From Candidatus Scalindua japonica (GTDB lineage Bacteria > Planctomycetota > Brocadiia > Brocadiales > Scalinduaceae): a stretch of 64,000 nucleotides of DNA. Below are positions 7,355 through 15,304 of the stretch, piece by piece (within the stretch, counting starts at the first letter, position 1; every line of letters begins with the position of its first letter). The stretch is from contig NZ_BAOS01000027.1 in NCBI RefSeq assembly GCF_002443295.1, positions 1 through 64,000 on the forward strand, read 5' to 3'. The position numbers were made by a program, and so were the translations under genes. Below the pieces are notes generated by a model. It searched no databases, was not told the DNA's origin, and worked only from the letters and a program-made list of their open reading frames with translations.

Positions 7355-8224
7355 ATGACGATTAAGATAAAGGTCGAAGAGTTAACTCATAAATACCCTG
7401 ATGGCACGCAAGCACTCAATGGTGCGGACCTTGATGTTCGGGAAGGTGAATTCCTTGCTATTCTCGGTGCAAACGGTTCTGGGAAGACAACACTGCTCAA
7501 ACATCTGAATGGTCTTTTAAAGCCTGTTTCCGGTTCAGTAGTTTTAGATAATAAAGCATTGAATGTGTTTACGCCAGGTGATGTTTTCAGGAAGGTTGGA
7601 ATGGTTTTTCAAGATCCTAATGATCAGCTCATTGCACCTACGGTTGAGGAGGATGTCGCTTTTGGCCCTACTAATCTAGGCCTTAGCTATGATGAAATTA
7701 TGAGTAGGGTTAATACTGCTCTCGATCTGGTTAAAATGAAAGAGTTTGCCAAAAAGGCAATCCATGCACTCAGTTATGGTCAGAGCAAACGAATATGCAT
7801 TGCCGGCATCCTCGCCATGGAACCGGAAATAATCATATTAGATGAACCAACCAGTGGACTTGACCCTGATGGTGTAAAGACCGTAATGAAAATACTGAAC
7901 GATCTGAATAAAAAACAGGGTATTACCATAATACTTGCTACAAACTCTGTTGACCTTGTGCCTGTCCACATGGACAGGGTTGCTATTATGGATAAAGGTA
8001 TCGTTGTGCAGGAAGGTACTCCGGAAAGAATTTTTACCGGCTCAGAAAAACTTAACAGCCTTAAGCTGGAGCTGCCGCAGATAGCACAATTAATGGAAGT
8101 ATTGCGTGACAAAGAAAGACTACCAATAGATTTACTCCCTTTGACAATCGGTCAAGCCAGGCAGGAACTTGTACATCTATTCAACAATGAAAACAATGTC
8201 CGGCATGCCAGTTCAATTTTGTAG
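7355..8224 (+). CDS. cbiO: ECF cobalt transporter ATPase CbiO
   Basis: This 289-residue ABC ATPase powers the CbiMQO cobalt transporter from the cytoplasmic face. Walker A is GANGSGKTT (38-46), Q-loop VFQDPNDQ (84-91), signature LSYGQ (139-143, normally LSGGQ) and Walker B IIILDEP (159-165). At the H-loop, where CbiO proteins read ATHDVDLVP, this protein reads ATNSVDLVP: the switch His is replaced by Asn at about residue 197. The reading (ACA AAC TCT) is unambiguous. The rest of the protein looks intact. A homodimer without the switch His may hydrolyse ATP slowly, so function is uncertain even though the family call is not. Confidence 0.93.
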   Translation: MTIKIKVEELTHKYPDGTQALNGADLDVREGEFLAILGANGSGKTTLLKHLNGLLKPVSGSVVLDNKALNVFTPGDVFRKVGMVFQDPNDQLIAPTVEEDVAFGPTNLGLSYDEIMSRVNTALDLVKMKEFAKKAIHALSYGQSKRICIAGILAMEPEIIILDEPTSGLDPDGVKTVMKILNDLNKKQGITIILATNSVDLVPVHMDRVAIMDKGIVVQEGTPERIFTGSEKLNSLKLELPQIAQLMEVLRDKERLPIDLLPLTIGQARQELVHLFNNENNVRHASSIL

Positions 8225-8250
8225 ATAGAACCTTTAATTTTCAAATACCA

Positions 8251-8279
8251 ATCCTGTTATTCTGTCTAATATCCTGTCC
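8251..8279. repeat. ATCCTGT direct-repeat stretch after cbiO
   Basis: ATCCTGTTAT, TCTGTCTA and ATCCTGTC follow each other, matching the TATCCTGT units upstream of cbiQ. It may be a mobile or recombinational intergenic repeat of this genome. No gene is seen in 8225-8523. Confidence 0.3.
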
Positions 8280-8433
8280 CATGGAGCCTTCCTTACTGTT
8301 GTCCCAGTCCTTCGTAAATATTCGTAAGTGTTGTTTCCAGCGGGGATTGTCAAGTTGATTCATGATGAAAAAGACAATAAATTTTATTAAAACCATCCTA
8401 TACACTGTCTTTTTTTGTTGAATAAATTATTAG

Positions 8434-8462
8434 TTGACAGTATATGGCCGTTGTGGTATATA
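8434..8462 (+). promoter_or_regulatory. Strong candidate sigma-70 promoter for the MerR-type gene
   Basis: TTGACA (8434-8439), a 17-base spacer, then TATATA (8457-8462): 6 of 6 and 5 of 6 matches. The gene starts 62 bases beyond the -10. Confidence 0.65.
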
Positions 8463-8523
8463 CGTCCAGAGTGTCCAGTATAAAAGTATTTGTGTTTGTA
8501 ACTCTTAAGGATAGAGACGGTTT

Positions 8524-9261
8524 ATGGCTAAAAAGAAAATTGTTAGTACAACCGAAACAATAAAAGATGGTATCCCTATAGTACTGACTGATGTAGTTGA
8601 AAAGTTAGGACTACAGACTGAACCTGGTGACAAGATATTATTTACCAGAATAAGTCAGAGTGCATTTATGGCTACAATTGAAAAACCTGTAACAAAAGAA
8701 ATCGAAAAAGATGATAATACAATATACACTGGAGAAATATCTTCAGCTTTCATTGTGGAAGAATTATATAAATATAATAGGGAGAAGAAATTATCAATTA
8801 AGACGGAAGAAAGTAAAAGCTTAATAGCGTTTGCAAAAATAGGCATCAAAACCTTTTATATGATTGTTGAAGCACATTATCATATAAGTGACAGAATGAT
8901 ACGTAGATACATTAGTAGAGGGCTAATACCACCTCCGGAAAGACACGGAAAGAATGCATATTACGAAGAATTGAAAACTAATGTTTTTAGCTATTTGAAT
9001 GTAATTGATACTTTCAAGAAACGTTATAATCTTTCGTTAGACGACATAGGAGTGATAATAAATAATTATCGTAATCAGATTGTTGAACTGGATTTTATAT
9101 TGTCAGGTATTGAGATTGAATATAACAAGCCTAGACGAACATCTCCAAACTATATATGGATAAGGAAACGTTTCTTAGAAAGGATTCAAGCCAAAACAGA
9201 AAATCTAGAAAAGTTAAACATAAAGGCTCTAGAAAGAGAGATAAAGCGTAAAAAATCTTAA
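8524..9261 (+). CDS. MerR-type HTH regulator with an AbrB-like N-terminal segment
   Basis: The 245-residue protein holds a MerR-type winged helix in its middle (about residues 118-185): YHISDRMIRRYISRGLIPPP, then a Tyr-rich wing and YNLSLDDIGVIINNY. Residues 15-55 (IPIVLTDVVEKLGLQTEPGD) resemble the DNA-binding beta fold of AbrB/SpoVT proteins. The C-terminal 50 residues are very basic and probably helical. The gene has its own strong promoter and stands alone just before the mobile region, so it may belong either to the host or to the integrated elements, for instance as a repressor. No ligand-binding domain is recognisable. Confidence 0.65.
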   Translation: MAKKKIVSTTETIKDGIPIVLTDVVEKLGLQTEPGDKILFTRISQSAFMATIEKPVTKEIEKDDNTIYTGEISSAFIVEELYKYNREKKLSIKTEESKSLIAFAKIGIKTFYMIVEAHYHISDRMIRRYISRGLIPPPERHGKNAYYEELKTNVFSYLNVIDTFKKRYNLSLDDIGVIINNYRNQIVELDFILSGIEIEYNKPRRTSPNYIWIRKRFLERIQAKTENLEKLNIKALEREIKRKKS

Positions 9262-9274
9262 AATTTTTTGCACT

Positions 9275-9299
9275 CATGATGGACATTGCGTCCATCATG
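9275..9299. terminator. Perfect 10-bp hairpin after the MerR-type gene
   Basis: CATGATGGAC (9275-9284), loop ATTGC, GTCCATCATG (9290-9299). The gene stop is 14 bases earlier. No clear T tract follows on the plus strand; AAAATTTTTT lies before it, so it may terminate in either direction or serve as a binding site. Confidence 0.45.
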
Positions 9300-9566
9300 A
9301 CCATTAAAATATTACTCAATCTATGTATATCTGTAAAAAAAATGCAATCAAATATTCAGTATAAAACAAAAAAATTATGGAAAGGCGAAAACGCGGCAAC
9401 ATTGCCCTGAGTAATTACCGAATGATGGAGAAATTGAGCCAATTGCACATTTGAAGGGACGTAGAAAAAGAATAGAAATTCAAAATTTATTTGATGTTAA
9501 AAGTAGGTGAAACACATCTGTACTTTTTTTAATTTGTTTATTGTAGTTTTATTATTGCAAAAAAAA

Positions 9567-9596
9567 GGAAGACATAAGCAGCAACTTATGTCCTCC
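9567..9596 (-). terminator. Intergenic hairpin 1 of the satellite, minus-strand terminator-like
   Basis: GACATAAG (9571-9578) pairs with CTTATGTC (9585-9592), extended by GGA/TCC after one mismatch. Read on the minus strand it is followed by eight T residues (complement of 9559-9566), so it can end leftward transcription. The same hairpin lies before the second rep gene at 12939-12968. Confidence 0.6.
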
Positions 9597-9676
9597 GGTT
9601 TATTATTCCCATTCACCAATGAAAAAGAACAATAGGATGTTCATATTAGTTAATAAATCCAATATATCAACAAAAA

Positions 9677-9727
9677 AACCAGTGTTGAGTACGCCCACCA
9701 TGCGCACGCAAACACTGGTTTTTTTTT
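9677..9727 (+). terminator. Intergenic hairpin 2 of the satellite: terminator with a conserved 24-base loop
   Basis: AACCAGTGTT (9677-9686) pairs with AACACTGGTT (9711-9720), followed by seven or more T residues. The 24-base loop (GAGTACGCCCACC...GCACGCA) is conserved with one change in the second copy at 13046-13097. Terminator loops are rarely conserved at this length, so it may also be the Rep nicking site or packaging signal. Confidence 0.6.
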
Positions 9728-9874
9728 GGCTTCAAATTGGCTTGTTTACCAGAAAGAGGCTATAGACTTGATACTAAGAAACAACCGGAACACTATTTTT
9801 TAAGATATTGAAATACAATGACTTACAATATGGCAGTTTTTGACCGTTTTTATAGCCTTTTCAGGAGTAAAATT

Positions 9875-10861
9875 ATGTGTAAATGCGCAGTGAAAAAAGA
9901 GGAAAAACCTAGAGTTATGACCGTTAAAAATAGCTGGAGACTTAGAGCACTTTTCCGTATTGAAGAATATATCCGTGATGTTGGCCAGGACTCCAGAGCT
10001 AAAAGGATGGGTTATTGTGGAAATACTATTTTTGTAAAAGTTAAGAAAGGAGACCCATCCAATGTTTTGTATGAACCGCAACTACGTTGTAAAGATCGAG
10101 TTTGTCCAGTGTGTAACTCATACCGTGCGTCTATTCTATCTCGAAAGGTGGAAAAACTTGGTAAAGATATGGAAAACCCTCATTTACTGACAATAACTGC
10201 GAATACATTAAACAGAGATAGTTTGAAAACTGCGGTTGAGTGTTTTAAAAAATCAACAAGTTTACTCAAAAAAGAGCGTTCATGGTGGAAAAGATATATC
10301 CGGGGAGGAGTAGAACATATTGAAATTACATACAAAGAAGAGACTGGCTGGCATGTTCACTCACATATGCTCGTTGATCTGGCTATTGATCGTAAAGTTG
10401 AGAATATGCAGCTTACAGATAATGGTTATTTTCTAGACCCAATAAAGAAAGACTTTGAACACGTTCTTAGGAAAGTTGGCCTTGGCACTATTTCTGATAT
10501 CAGGCCGGTAACTAAAGGATACGGAAAAGAAATCTCAAAGTACTCAATGAAATTTGGTCTTGATATTGAAGAAGCCAGGCTTAAAGAGATAATTGTTGAT
10601 ATGAAGGGAAAAAGGATGGTGTCAAGGTTTGGCAATTGTTATGGCCTTAAAGACATGGAAGAACTTACTCCGAAAGAGGAAGAACAATATGAAACACTTG
10701 GAACTATTAAGGAAGTTGTTGATAAATGCTTTAAAGAGACGGGTGTTGATAGTGATCTGGTCGGGTTTGCACTCGGAGCGGTAAAGATAGGACTCATAGA
10801 GTTATGGTCAGCTAGCTATGAACCTGAACCTTTTCAAAGCAGAAAAAATGATTCATCTTAA
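9875..10861 (+). CDS. Rolling-circle replication initiator (Rep_1-type HUH endonuclease) of the satellite
   Basis: The 328-residue protein nicks one strand at the origin and carries the 5' phosphotyrosine to start rolling-circle replication. It has the pC194/pUB110 layout: a zinc-finger-like CKDRVCPVCNSYRA, motif 1 HLLTITANT, motif 2 GWHVHSHMLVD with the metal-binding His-x-His, and motif 3 ISKYSMKF with the catalytic Tyr and the YxxK pattern. The ATG at 9875 is preferred over an in-frame ATG at 9818 because it has CAGGAG at 9862-9867 and matches the start of the sister gene. It is clearly homologous along its whole length to the Rep at 13243. It appears intact, so the element may still replicate. 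Confidence 0.88.
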   Translation: MCKCAVKKEEKPRVMTVKNSWRLRALFRIEEYIRDVGQDSRAKRMGYCGNTIFVKVKKGDPSNVLYEPQLRCKDRVCPVCNSYRASILSRKVEKLGKDMENPHLLTITANTLNRDSLKTAVECFKKSTSLLKKERSWWKRYIRGGVEHIEITYKEETGWHVHSHMLVDLAIDRKVENMQLTDNGYFLDPIKKDFEHVLRKVGLGTISDIRPVTKGYGKEISKYSMKFGLDIEEARLKEIIVDMKGKRMVSRFGNCYGLKDMEELTPKEEEQYETLGTIKEVVDKCFKETGVDSDLVGFALGAVKIGLIELWSASYEPEPFQSRKNDSS

Positions 10862-10867
10862 TGTGAT

Positions 10868-11166
10868 TTCTACTTCCCTGATCCTTTAGTAAAAAAATGG
10901 AAAGGAAAATCACAAACCCTTTTCGTTTACGCTTTTTTTATAATGCTTTTAAACAAAAGGTTTCTGGAAGTATATAAAAGCATGACAAACGCTTTTTTTT
11001 GCATGATTTTTTTTTACTGTAAGAAATTTCAATATTGAAAAGGAATTCACATAAAAGCTTAGAATACTCTGTGGGTTTAGTATTTGTAATATGTTTTTTT
11101 ACTCCTTAAAAAAAGAAACCAGAAAAAACTTTTTACAAATACGGCTAAAACAAAAGGTGTTGAAAT
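10868..11166 (+). pseudogene. Decayed secretin-gene leader and 5' end (copy A)
   Basis: This stretch aligns with 17273-17575 in the full prophage: TTCTGGAAGTATATAAAAGC, then the T-rich hairpin region, then the start of the secretin gene (AGTATTTGTAATATGTTTTT and AACTTTTTACAAATACGGCT). The secretin start codon is altered, about 20 bases that encode the lipobox are lost and in-frame stops appear, so nothing is expressed. It shows that the element once carried, or recombined with, the structural-gene region and lost it. Confidence 0.75.
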
Positions 11167-11197
11167 AGGGATGTTAAGTGTTTGACAGGTCTGTATT

Positions 11198-11527
11198 ATG
11201 AAATTTGAAATTGATAATTCACAATTAATAAATGATATTGTTGAGAAGGTTGTTAAACGAATAACTCCCCTACTCACGCAGAATCATAAAAATAACGATA
11301 ATGAATTAATGACCGTTAGTGAATTAGCAAATTATCTCAAAGTAAAAATATCATGGGTTTATGAGAAAGTACATGTCCGGGAGATTCCATTTCATAAAGC
11401 AGGTAGGTTTCCACGATTCCGAAAAAAGCATGTTGATTTATGGTTACTTAATCCATATCATCCTGATTTGAGCGCGTATAATCTTAATCACGGAAAGGAG
11501 GTGAGAAATAATGAAAGGATTGTATAA
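11198..11527 (+). CDS. Excisionase-like HTH protein
   Basis: The 109-residue protein has a C-terminal HTH_17/AlpA-type DNA-binding domain (LMTVSELANYLKVKISWVYE followed by the basic wing FHKAGRFPRFRKKHV, about residues 37-83). Such proteins act as recombination directionality factors or regulators beside tyrosine integrases. The N-terminal 35 residues are a charged, probably helical extension. Its last 17 bases overlap the integrase start, implying coupled expression. A similar arrangement (HTH gene then integrase) is found at the right end of the 19 kb neighbour. Confidence 0.7.
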   Translation: MKFEIDNSQLINDIVEKVVKRITPLLTQNHKNNDNELMTVSELANYLKVKISWVYEKVHVREIPFHKAGRFPRFRKKHVDLWLLNPYHPDLSAYNLNHGKEVRNNERIV

Positions 11528-12689
11528 GCGTGGCAAGAAGTACTGGATGGCCTACAGTGTAAACGGACAGATGCGTTTTGAAAGTACAGGAGTAACTACA
11601 AGGCGTGACGCTGAGTACATTCTGGGTTGTCGTAGAAAAGAGATCAAAGACGGTAATATACCTGAGATTAGACAAGTCAAGAACTATAAGTTTGCAGAAC
11701 TAGCGCAGAATTATTCAAAGTGGGCTGAAAGGCAACGGATATTTAAGACAAAGAGAATTTGGATAAAACAGCTAGTTGAGGTCTTTGGTAATCTCGATGT
11801 GAAAGACATGGATACAAGAACCATTGAACAATGGCAGAGTAAGCGACTGAAATACAATAAACCTGCCACTGTGAACCGTGTACTTGCATGTCTAAAACAT
11901 ATGGTTAATAAAGGTGTTCAATGGGAAATGGCTAATGAAGAAACATTGAAGAAAGTCCGCAATGTTAAGCTGCTTGAGGAGAATAATGAAAGGCTCAGAT
12001 TCTTAACCGTTGAGGAGTGCCAAACACTCATTGATTGCTGTTCAACGCACTTGAAGCCTATTGTAACGGTTGCGCTTCATACTGGTATGCGTAAAGGTGA
12101 AATTCTGGGCTTAAAGTGGGAGCAGGTGGATTTAAAACACGGCTTTATTTTGCTTGATACAACCAAGAACGGTGAACGCAAGGAGATTCCCATTGACAAC
12201 ACACTGAGGAGGATGTTTGAAGATATGCCGCATAGTATTGAAAGCGTTTATGTTTTTACTGATAAAGATGGAAACCCATACAAATCAGTTAAACGTAGCT
12301 TCAGTACAGCAATGAATAAGGCTGGAATCCGTGATTTCAGGTTTCACGATCTTAGACATACCTTTGCAAGCCATCTTGTTATGAATGGCGTAGATTTGAC
12401 CAGCGTGAAGGAGCTGTTGGGGCATAAGTCTTTGAAGATGACTTTGAGATATGCACACCTTGCACCAGGGCACAAGATGAAGGCGGTAAATATACTCGAT
12501 AATGTACTAACAAAACCACATGCAGAAAACATGCAACTTGACAATTACTTGACAGTTTTCAATTCTGAAGAACCTACCACTTATCCTAAGTCCTTGTTTG
12601 ATAATATGGGCGATACTGGACTCGAACCAGTGACCCCTTGCTTGTCGAATGAGGGCACGGCATTTTTTACAAATTTCATAACCGCCTGA
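11511..12689 (+). CDS. Tyrosine recombinase / integrase of the satellite element
   Basis: The 392-residue integrase has an N-terminal arm-binding part, a core-binding domain (about residues 60-150) and a catalytic domain with Arg in HTGMRKGEILGL, the HxLRH box HDLRHTFASH, and the Tyr in LGHKSLKMTLRYAHL. AAGGAGGT at 11495-11502 supports the start. Its last roughly 35 codons run through the attachment repeat (12587-12649), giving the peptide MGDTGLEPVTPCLS, which is a translation of tRNA T-arm/acceptor sequence rather than selected protein. Integration of the next element downstream has therefore kept or replaced its C-terminus. Confidence 0.9.
   Translation: MKGLYKRGKKYWMAYSVNGQMRFESTGVTTRRDAEYILGCRRKEIKDGNIPEIRQVKNYKFAELAQNYSKWAERQRIFKTKRIWIKQLVEVFGNLDVKDMDTRTIEQWQSKRLKYNKPATVNRVLACLKHMVNKGVQWEMANEETLKKVRNVKLLEENNERLRFLTVEECQTLIDCCSTHLKPIVTVALHTGMRKGEILGLKWEQVDLKHGFILLDTTKNGERKEIPIDNTLRRMFEDMPHSIESVYVFTDKDGNPYKSVKRSFSTAMNKAGIRDFRFHDLRHTFASHLVMNGVDLTSVKELLGHKSLKMTLRYAHLAPGHKMKAVNILDNVLTKPHAENMQLDNYLTVFNSEEPTTYPKSLFDNMGDTGLEPVTPCLSNEGTAFFTNFITA
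12587..12649. repeat. 63-bp attachment site repeat, left copy (attL of the 19 kb element)
   Basis: The 63 bases are identical to 31822-31884. On the minus strand they contain a T-arm (ACTGG TTCGAGT CCAGT) followed by ATCGCCCA, that is the 3' end of a tRNA. No matching 5' acceptor strand (GGGCGAT) is seen nearby, so there is no complete tRNA gene here. Each copy lies at the 3' end of an integrase gene. Confidence 0.85.
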
Positions 12690-12938
12690 TTCAGTATCAG
12701 TTATGTCGCTATCACATTAACTGACATTGATTTATAACTTTATTCTTTTCCTGTTGAGTCCTGTGGTGTCTTGGTGATTACGCTGGATTCTACTACAATC
12801 TGACTACAATTGGAAATACGGTAAGAACCAATAGCTAAAAAGACAATGGAGAGTTTTGAGGTTAAGAGAAAAAGGAGATACAGTACTTACCAAATAGTTT
12901 TTTAGAATTTGTTTTTAATTTTATTATTTCAAAAAAAA

Positions 12939-12968
12939 GGAAGACATAAGCGGCAACTTATGTCCTCC
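12939..12968 (-). terminator. Intergenic hairpin 1 of the prophage, minus-strand terminator-like
   Basis: GACATAAG (12943-12950), loop CGGCAA, CTTATGTC (12957-12964), preceded on the plus strand by eight A residues, which become a T tract for leftward transcripts. One loop base differs from the satellite copy. Confidence 0.6.
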
Positions 12969-13045
12969 GGTTCATTATTCCCATTCACCAATGAAAAAGA
13001 ACAATAAGTATAGCTTAGTTAAAATTAATAATATATCAACTAAAA

Positions 13046-13097
13046 AACCAGTGTTGAGTACGCCCACCAAGCGCACGCAAACACTGGTTTTTTTTTG
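13046..13097 (+). terminator. Intergenic hairpin 2 of the prophage: terminator with a conserved loop
   Basis: AACCAGTGTT (13046-13055) pairs with AACACTGGTT (13080-13089), followed by about eight T residues. The loop is the same as in the satellite copy except for one base (T to A). It lies about 150 bases before rep, in the place where filamentous phages keep origins and packaging signals. Confidence 0.6.
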
Positions 13098-13242
13098 GTT
13101 TCATTTTGGCTTGTTTTCAAGAAAGAGCCTTAGACTTGATACTAAGAAGCAATTGGCACCCGATTTTTTAAGTCGTTGAAATAACAGTATTTACAATTTG
13201 GCTATTTTTGGCCGTTTTTATGACCCTTTTGGAGGTGAAATT

Positions 13243-14265
13243 ATGTGTAAATGTACCGTGAAGAATGAGAAAAAATCTAGCTTTGTTACCGTTAAAAATA
13301 GCTGGAGGTTAAGAGCTTTATTTCGCATTGAAAAGCTTATTCGTGAAGTTGACCAGGACTCCAGAGCTAAAAGGATGGGTATGTGTGGAAATACTATTTT
13401 CGTGAAAGTTAAGAAAACAGACCCAACCAATATTTTGTATGAACCGCAATTACGTTGCAAAGACAGGGTCTGCCCGGTGTGTAATGCATATCGTGCTTCG
13501 ATTCTTTCTCGCAAGGTGGAAGAACTTGGTAAAGATATGGAAAATCCTCACTTATTAACCGTTACTGCAAATGATCAGAATAGGTCGAGTCTGAAAACTG
13601 CTTTCCAATGCTACAAGGCATCAATGAGACTCTTAAAGCGTGAGAAGACATGGTGGAAAAAGTATATCCGGGGAGGAGTTGAACACATAGAGGTCACGTA
13701 TAACGAGGGAACCGGCTGGCATGTTCACTCACATATGCTCATTGATCTGGCTGTTGATCGTAAGGTTGAGAATATGCGGCTTACAGATAACGGCTATTTT
13801 CTAGACCCTCTAAAAAAAGACCTTGAACATGTTCTTATGAAAGTTGGACTTGGCACAATTTCAGATATCAGACCGGTAACTGAAGGGTACGGAAAAGAAA
13901 TCTCAAAGTACTCAATGAAATTTGGTCTTGATATAGAAGATGACAGACTCAAAGAGATTATAGTTGATATGAAGGGTAAGAGAATGGTTTCAAAGTTTGG
14001 AAACTGTTTCGGACGCAAGAAGGAGGATGATAAGGGTAGCGAAGATATGGAAGAACTTACACCGGAAGAGGAAGATCAATATGAGACATTAGGAACGATA
14101 GAGGAAGTCGTGCATATGAGTTTTCAAAAGTCTGGTGTTAACAGCAAATTGGTCAAGTATGCTCTTGAAGCCGTAAGGATTGGATTGATTGAAATAGTAT
14201 CTAATGAAATGATTATTCGTAAGTCTCAAGAGGCTTTTTTAAATGTGGATTTGGTAACTACCTGA
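13243..14265 (+). CDS. Rolling-circle replication initiator (Rep_1-type HUH endonuclease) of the prophage
   Basis: This 340-residue Rep is a close paralog of the satellite Rep, with the same zinc-finger-like CKDRVCPVCNAYRA, motif 1 HLLTVTAND, motif 2 GWHVHSHMLID and motif 3 ISKYSMKF. It differs by a short insertion near residue 260 (KKEDDKGSED) and a different C-terminus. The ATG at 13243 is chosen because GGAGGT lies at 13231-13236. It would nick the double-stranded phage origin to produce single strands for packaging. The close relationship suggests that the two proteins might act on each other's origins. Confidence 0.9.
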   Translation: MCKCTVKNEKKSSFVTVKNSWRLRALFRIEKLIREVDQDSRAKRMGMCGNTIFVKVKKTDPTNILYEPQLRCKDRVCPVCNAYRASILSRKVEELGKDMENPHLLTVTANDQNRSSLKTAFQCYKASMRLLKREKTWWKKYIRGGVEHIEVTYNEGTGWHVHSHMLIDLAVDRKVENMRLTDNGYFLDPLKKDLEHVLMKVGLGTISDIRPVTEGYGKEISKYSMKFGLDIEDDRLKEIIVDMKGKRMVSKFGNCFGRKKEDDKGSEDMEELTPEEEDQYETLGTIEEVVHMSFQKSGVNSKLVKYALEAVRIGLIEIVSNEMIIRKSQEAFLNVDLVTT

Positions 14266-14304
14266 TCCGGTTATATTTTTTTAGTTTTATGAAAGGTGGT
14301 GTAT

Positions 14305-14565
14305 ATGGAATTTACTGGAACGATATTTAATGGAATGGTTGTAAGTGCTGTAAGTTCAGGTGAGAAAGGCGTTGGATTAAAGGTTATGTGTAGGGAGTTA
14401 CAAGACACGTATAGGGTTTACATCCCTGCTGACAGGGTAAGAGGTGAACAGCTTTTGAAAATATGTGACTCCGTCTATATCCATTACAACAAGTTATTTC
14501 CTTCGGGTAATGAAATACGTATGGATGCACAAAATATCGTGCTGAACAGCGGTAAACAAAAGTAG
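14305..14565 (+). CDS. Small protein, candidate phage ssDNA-binding protein (pV-like)
   Basis: The 86-residue protein lies straight after rep, where filamentous phages encode the ssDNA-binding protein that coats progeny strands. Its predicted beta-rich pattern (FTGTIFNGMVVSAV..., KVMCRELQDTYRVYIPA, DSVYIHYNKLFPSG) would suit a small OB fold, but I recognise no family motif. The ATG at 14305 is favoured over GTG codons at 14296 and 14299 because AAAGGTGG lies about 8 bases upstream. The function rests on position and size. Confidence 0.5.
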   Translation: MEFTGTIFNGMVVSAVSSGEKGVGLKVMCRELQDTYRVYIPADRVRGEQLLKICDSVYIHYNKLFPSGNEIRMDAQNIVLNSGKQK

Positions 14566-14574
14566 TCCATTCTT

Positions 14575-14627
14575 AGGAGGGAGGTACGCGCTACTGCACA
14601 TGGAGAGATTTCCCCAGCCTCCCTCTT
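14575..14627. repeat. 10-bp inverted repeat between the pV-like gene and the first small membrane protein
   Basis: AGGAGGGAGG (14575-14584) pairs with CCTCCCTCTT (14618-14627) with one G-T pair, enclosing 33 bases. No T tract follows, so it may be an mRNA-processing or translational-control hairpin rather than a terminator. Confidence 0.4.
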
Positions 14628-14665
14628 AAACTTAGCTTGAACTTAAAATTTGAAAGGTGTGAATA

Positions 14666-14830
14666 ATGTTTGTTATAGGTGCTTTTGGTGATTGGGGTGG
14701 AGTGTGGGACATTCTTCCGGTTAATGTAACCGGAAATGTGATGTTCGATTATTTTTTTACCTTAGTGTTGTCATTCGGTGTTTTGTCCATGATGGTTGGA
14801 TGGTTGTTTAACATAATGACAAGGAGTTAA
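14666..14830 (+). CDS. 54-residue membrane protein, candidate minor coat protein (pVII/pIX-like)
   Basis: The reading frame starts at ATG 14666 after AAAGGTG. The protein has a short polar N-terminus with GAFGDWGGVWD and one membrane span (about residues 27-50, ending in GWLFNIM). Filamentous phages encode one or two such very small membrane proteins that cap the virion tip where assembly begins. The next gene starts 2 bases after its stop. No sequence family can be named. Confidence 0.6.
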   Translation: MFVIGAFGDWGGVWDILPVNVTGNVMFDYFFTLVLSFGVLSMMVGWLFNIMTRS

Positions 14831-14832
14831 TC

Positions 14833-15138
14833 TTGGCTATTACAAATTATGATTGCGGTGATATGTCTGACGTTGTTATCAGTTCAAATAATTATGATGG
14901 CCTGATCAAGCTAATGTCTGATGGCGTTCGTGGTGAAATTGTAATGTCGTCAGGAATGGAACCAGTCAGTTTTATCTGTTCTGGCCAATTGTCAATTAGT
15001 GCTCCACTGAATTCAATACATGTTTTTCTCTCTTCCGTATCCTTGCAGGGTGTATGGTCAGAGAATTTTCTTATGGGCTTGGCTGGTGTGGTCTGTGGTT
15101 CTCTCTTGGCATACGTTTGCGTTAAATATGCAGTTTAA
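14833..15138 (+). CDS. 101-residue protein with a C-terminal membrane anchor, candidate minor structural protein
   Basis: It starts at TTG (14833) with AAGGAG at 14821-14826, overlapping the end of the previous gene. A mostly polar region of about 70 residues with three Cys is followed by one C-terminal span (about 79-100, LMGLAGVVCGSLLAYVCV). There is no obvious signal peptide. The position between the pVII/pIX-like gene and the major coat genes suggests a virion or assembly protein, but I recognise no family. Confidence 0.5.
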   Translation: MAITNYDCGDMSDVVISSNNYDGLIKLMSDGVRGEIVMSSGMEPVSFICSGQLSISAPLNSIHVFLSSVSLQGVWSENFLMGLAGVVCGSLLAYVCVKYAV

Positions 15139-15167
15139 CCTTTATAACAGGAAAGGAGGTGATAATC

Positions 15168-15290
15168 GTGGATTTTAGCACATTAACCATTGATACCGCT
15201 CAGGTGCTTGTTCTGGCAGGTGTAATTGTAACTGCTATTGCAGGTATATGGGCTGTAAAAAAGGTTATCAAACTGGCAAATCGTTCTTGA
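15168..15290 (+). CDS. Major coat protein candidate 1 (pVIII-like, 40 residues)
   Basis: The 40-residue protein starts at GTG (15168) after a near-perfect AAAGGAGGTGA, consistent with very high expression. It has the hallmarks of signal-less filamentous-phage coat proteins such as Pf3: a short acidic N-terminus (MDFSTLTIDTAQ), one hydrophobic span (VLVLAGVIVTAIAGIWAV) and a basic C-terminus (KKVIKLANRS) to contact DNA. A hairpin with a T tract follows, as after gene VIII of Ff phages. A related 40-residue gene follows at 15367. Confidence 0.75.
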   Translation: MDFSTLTIDTAQVLVLAGVIVTAIAGIWAVKKVIKLANRS

Positions 15291-15304
15291 CGATACGTTG
15301 CCGG

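Larger units (their letters stand above)
9540..12649 (+). mobile_element. Stripped inovirus relative: candidate satellite element (left end uncertain)
   Basis: From about 9540 this segment is homologous to the start of the neighbouring inovirus prophage (12905 onward): the same two intergenic hairpins, then a closely similar Rep gene. After Rep all structural genes are missing. Instead there is a decayed copy of the region that precedes the secretin gene in the full prophage, then an excisionase-like gene, an integrase and the 63-bp attachment repeat shared with the full prophage. Its arrangement recalls RS1 beside CTX-phi. I could not find a matching attachment repeat on the left, so the left boundary is set by homology only. 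Confidence 0.6.

Noticed and set aside
9378-9455. A 25-codon frame (MERRKRGNIALSNYRMMEKL...) before the satellite
   Set aside because: It has no good ribosome-binding site and no longer homolog that I can name; too short to support.
12602-12649. A tRNA gene on the minus strand ending in the T-arm and ATCGCCCA at the left attachment site (and the same at 31837-31884)
   Set aside because: No 5' acceptor strand (GGGCGAT), D-arm or regular 17-base anticodon arm could be found upstream at either site; only the 3' fragment is present.
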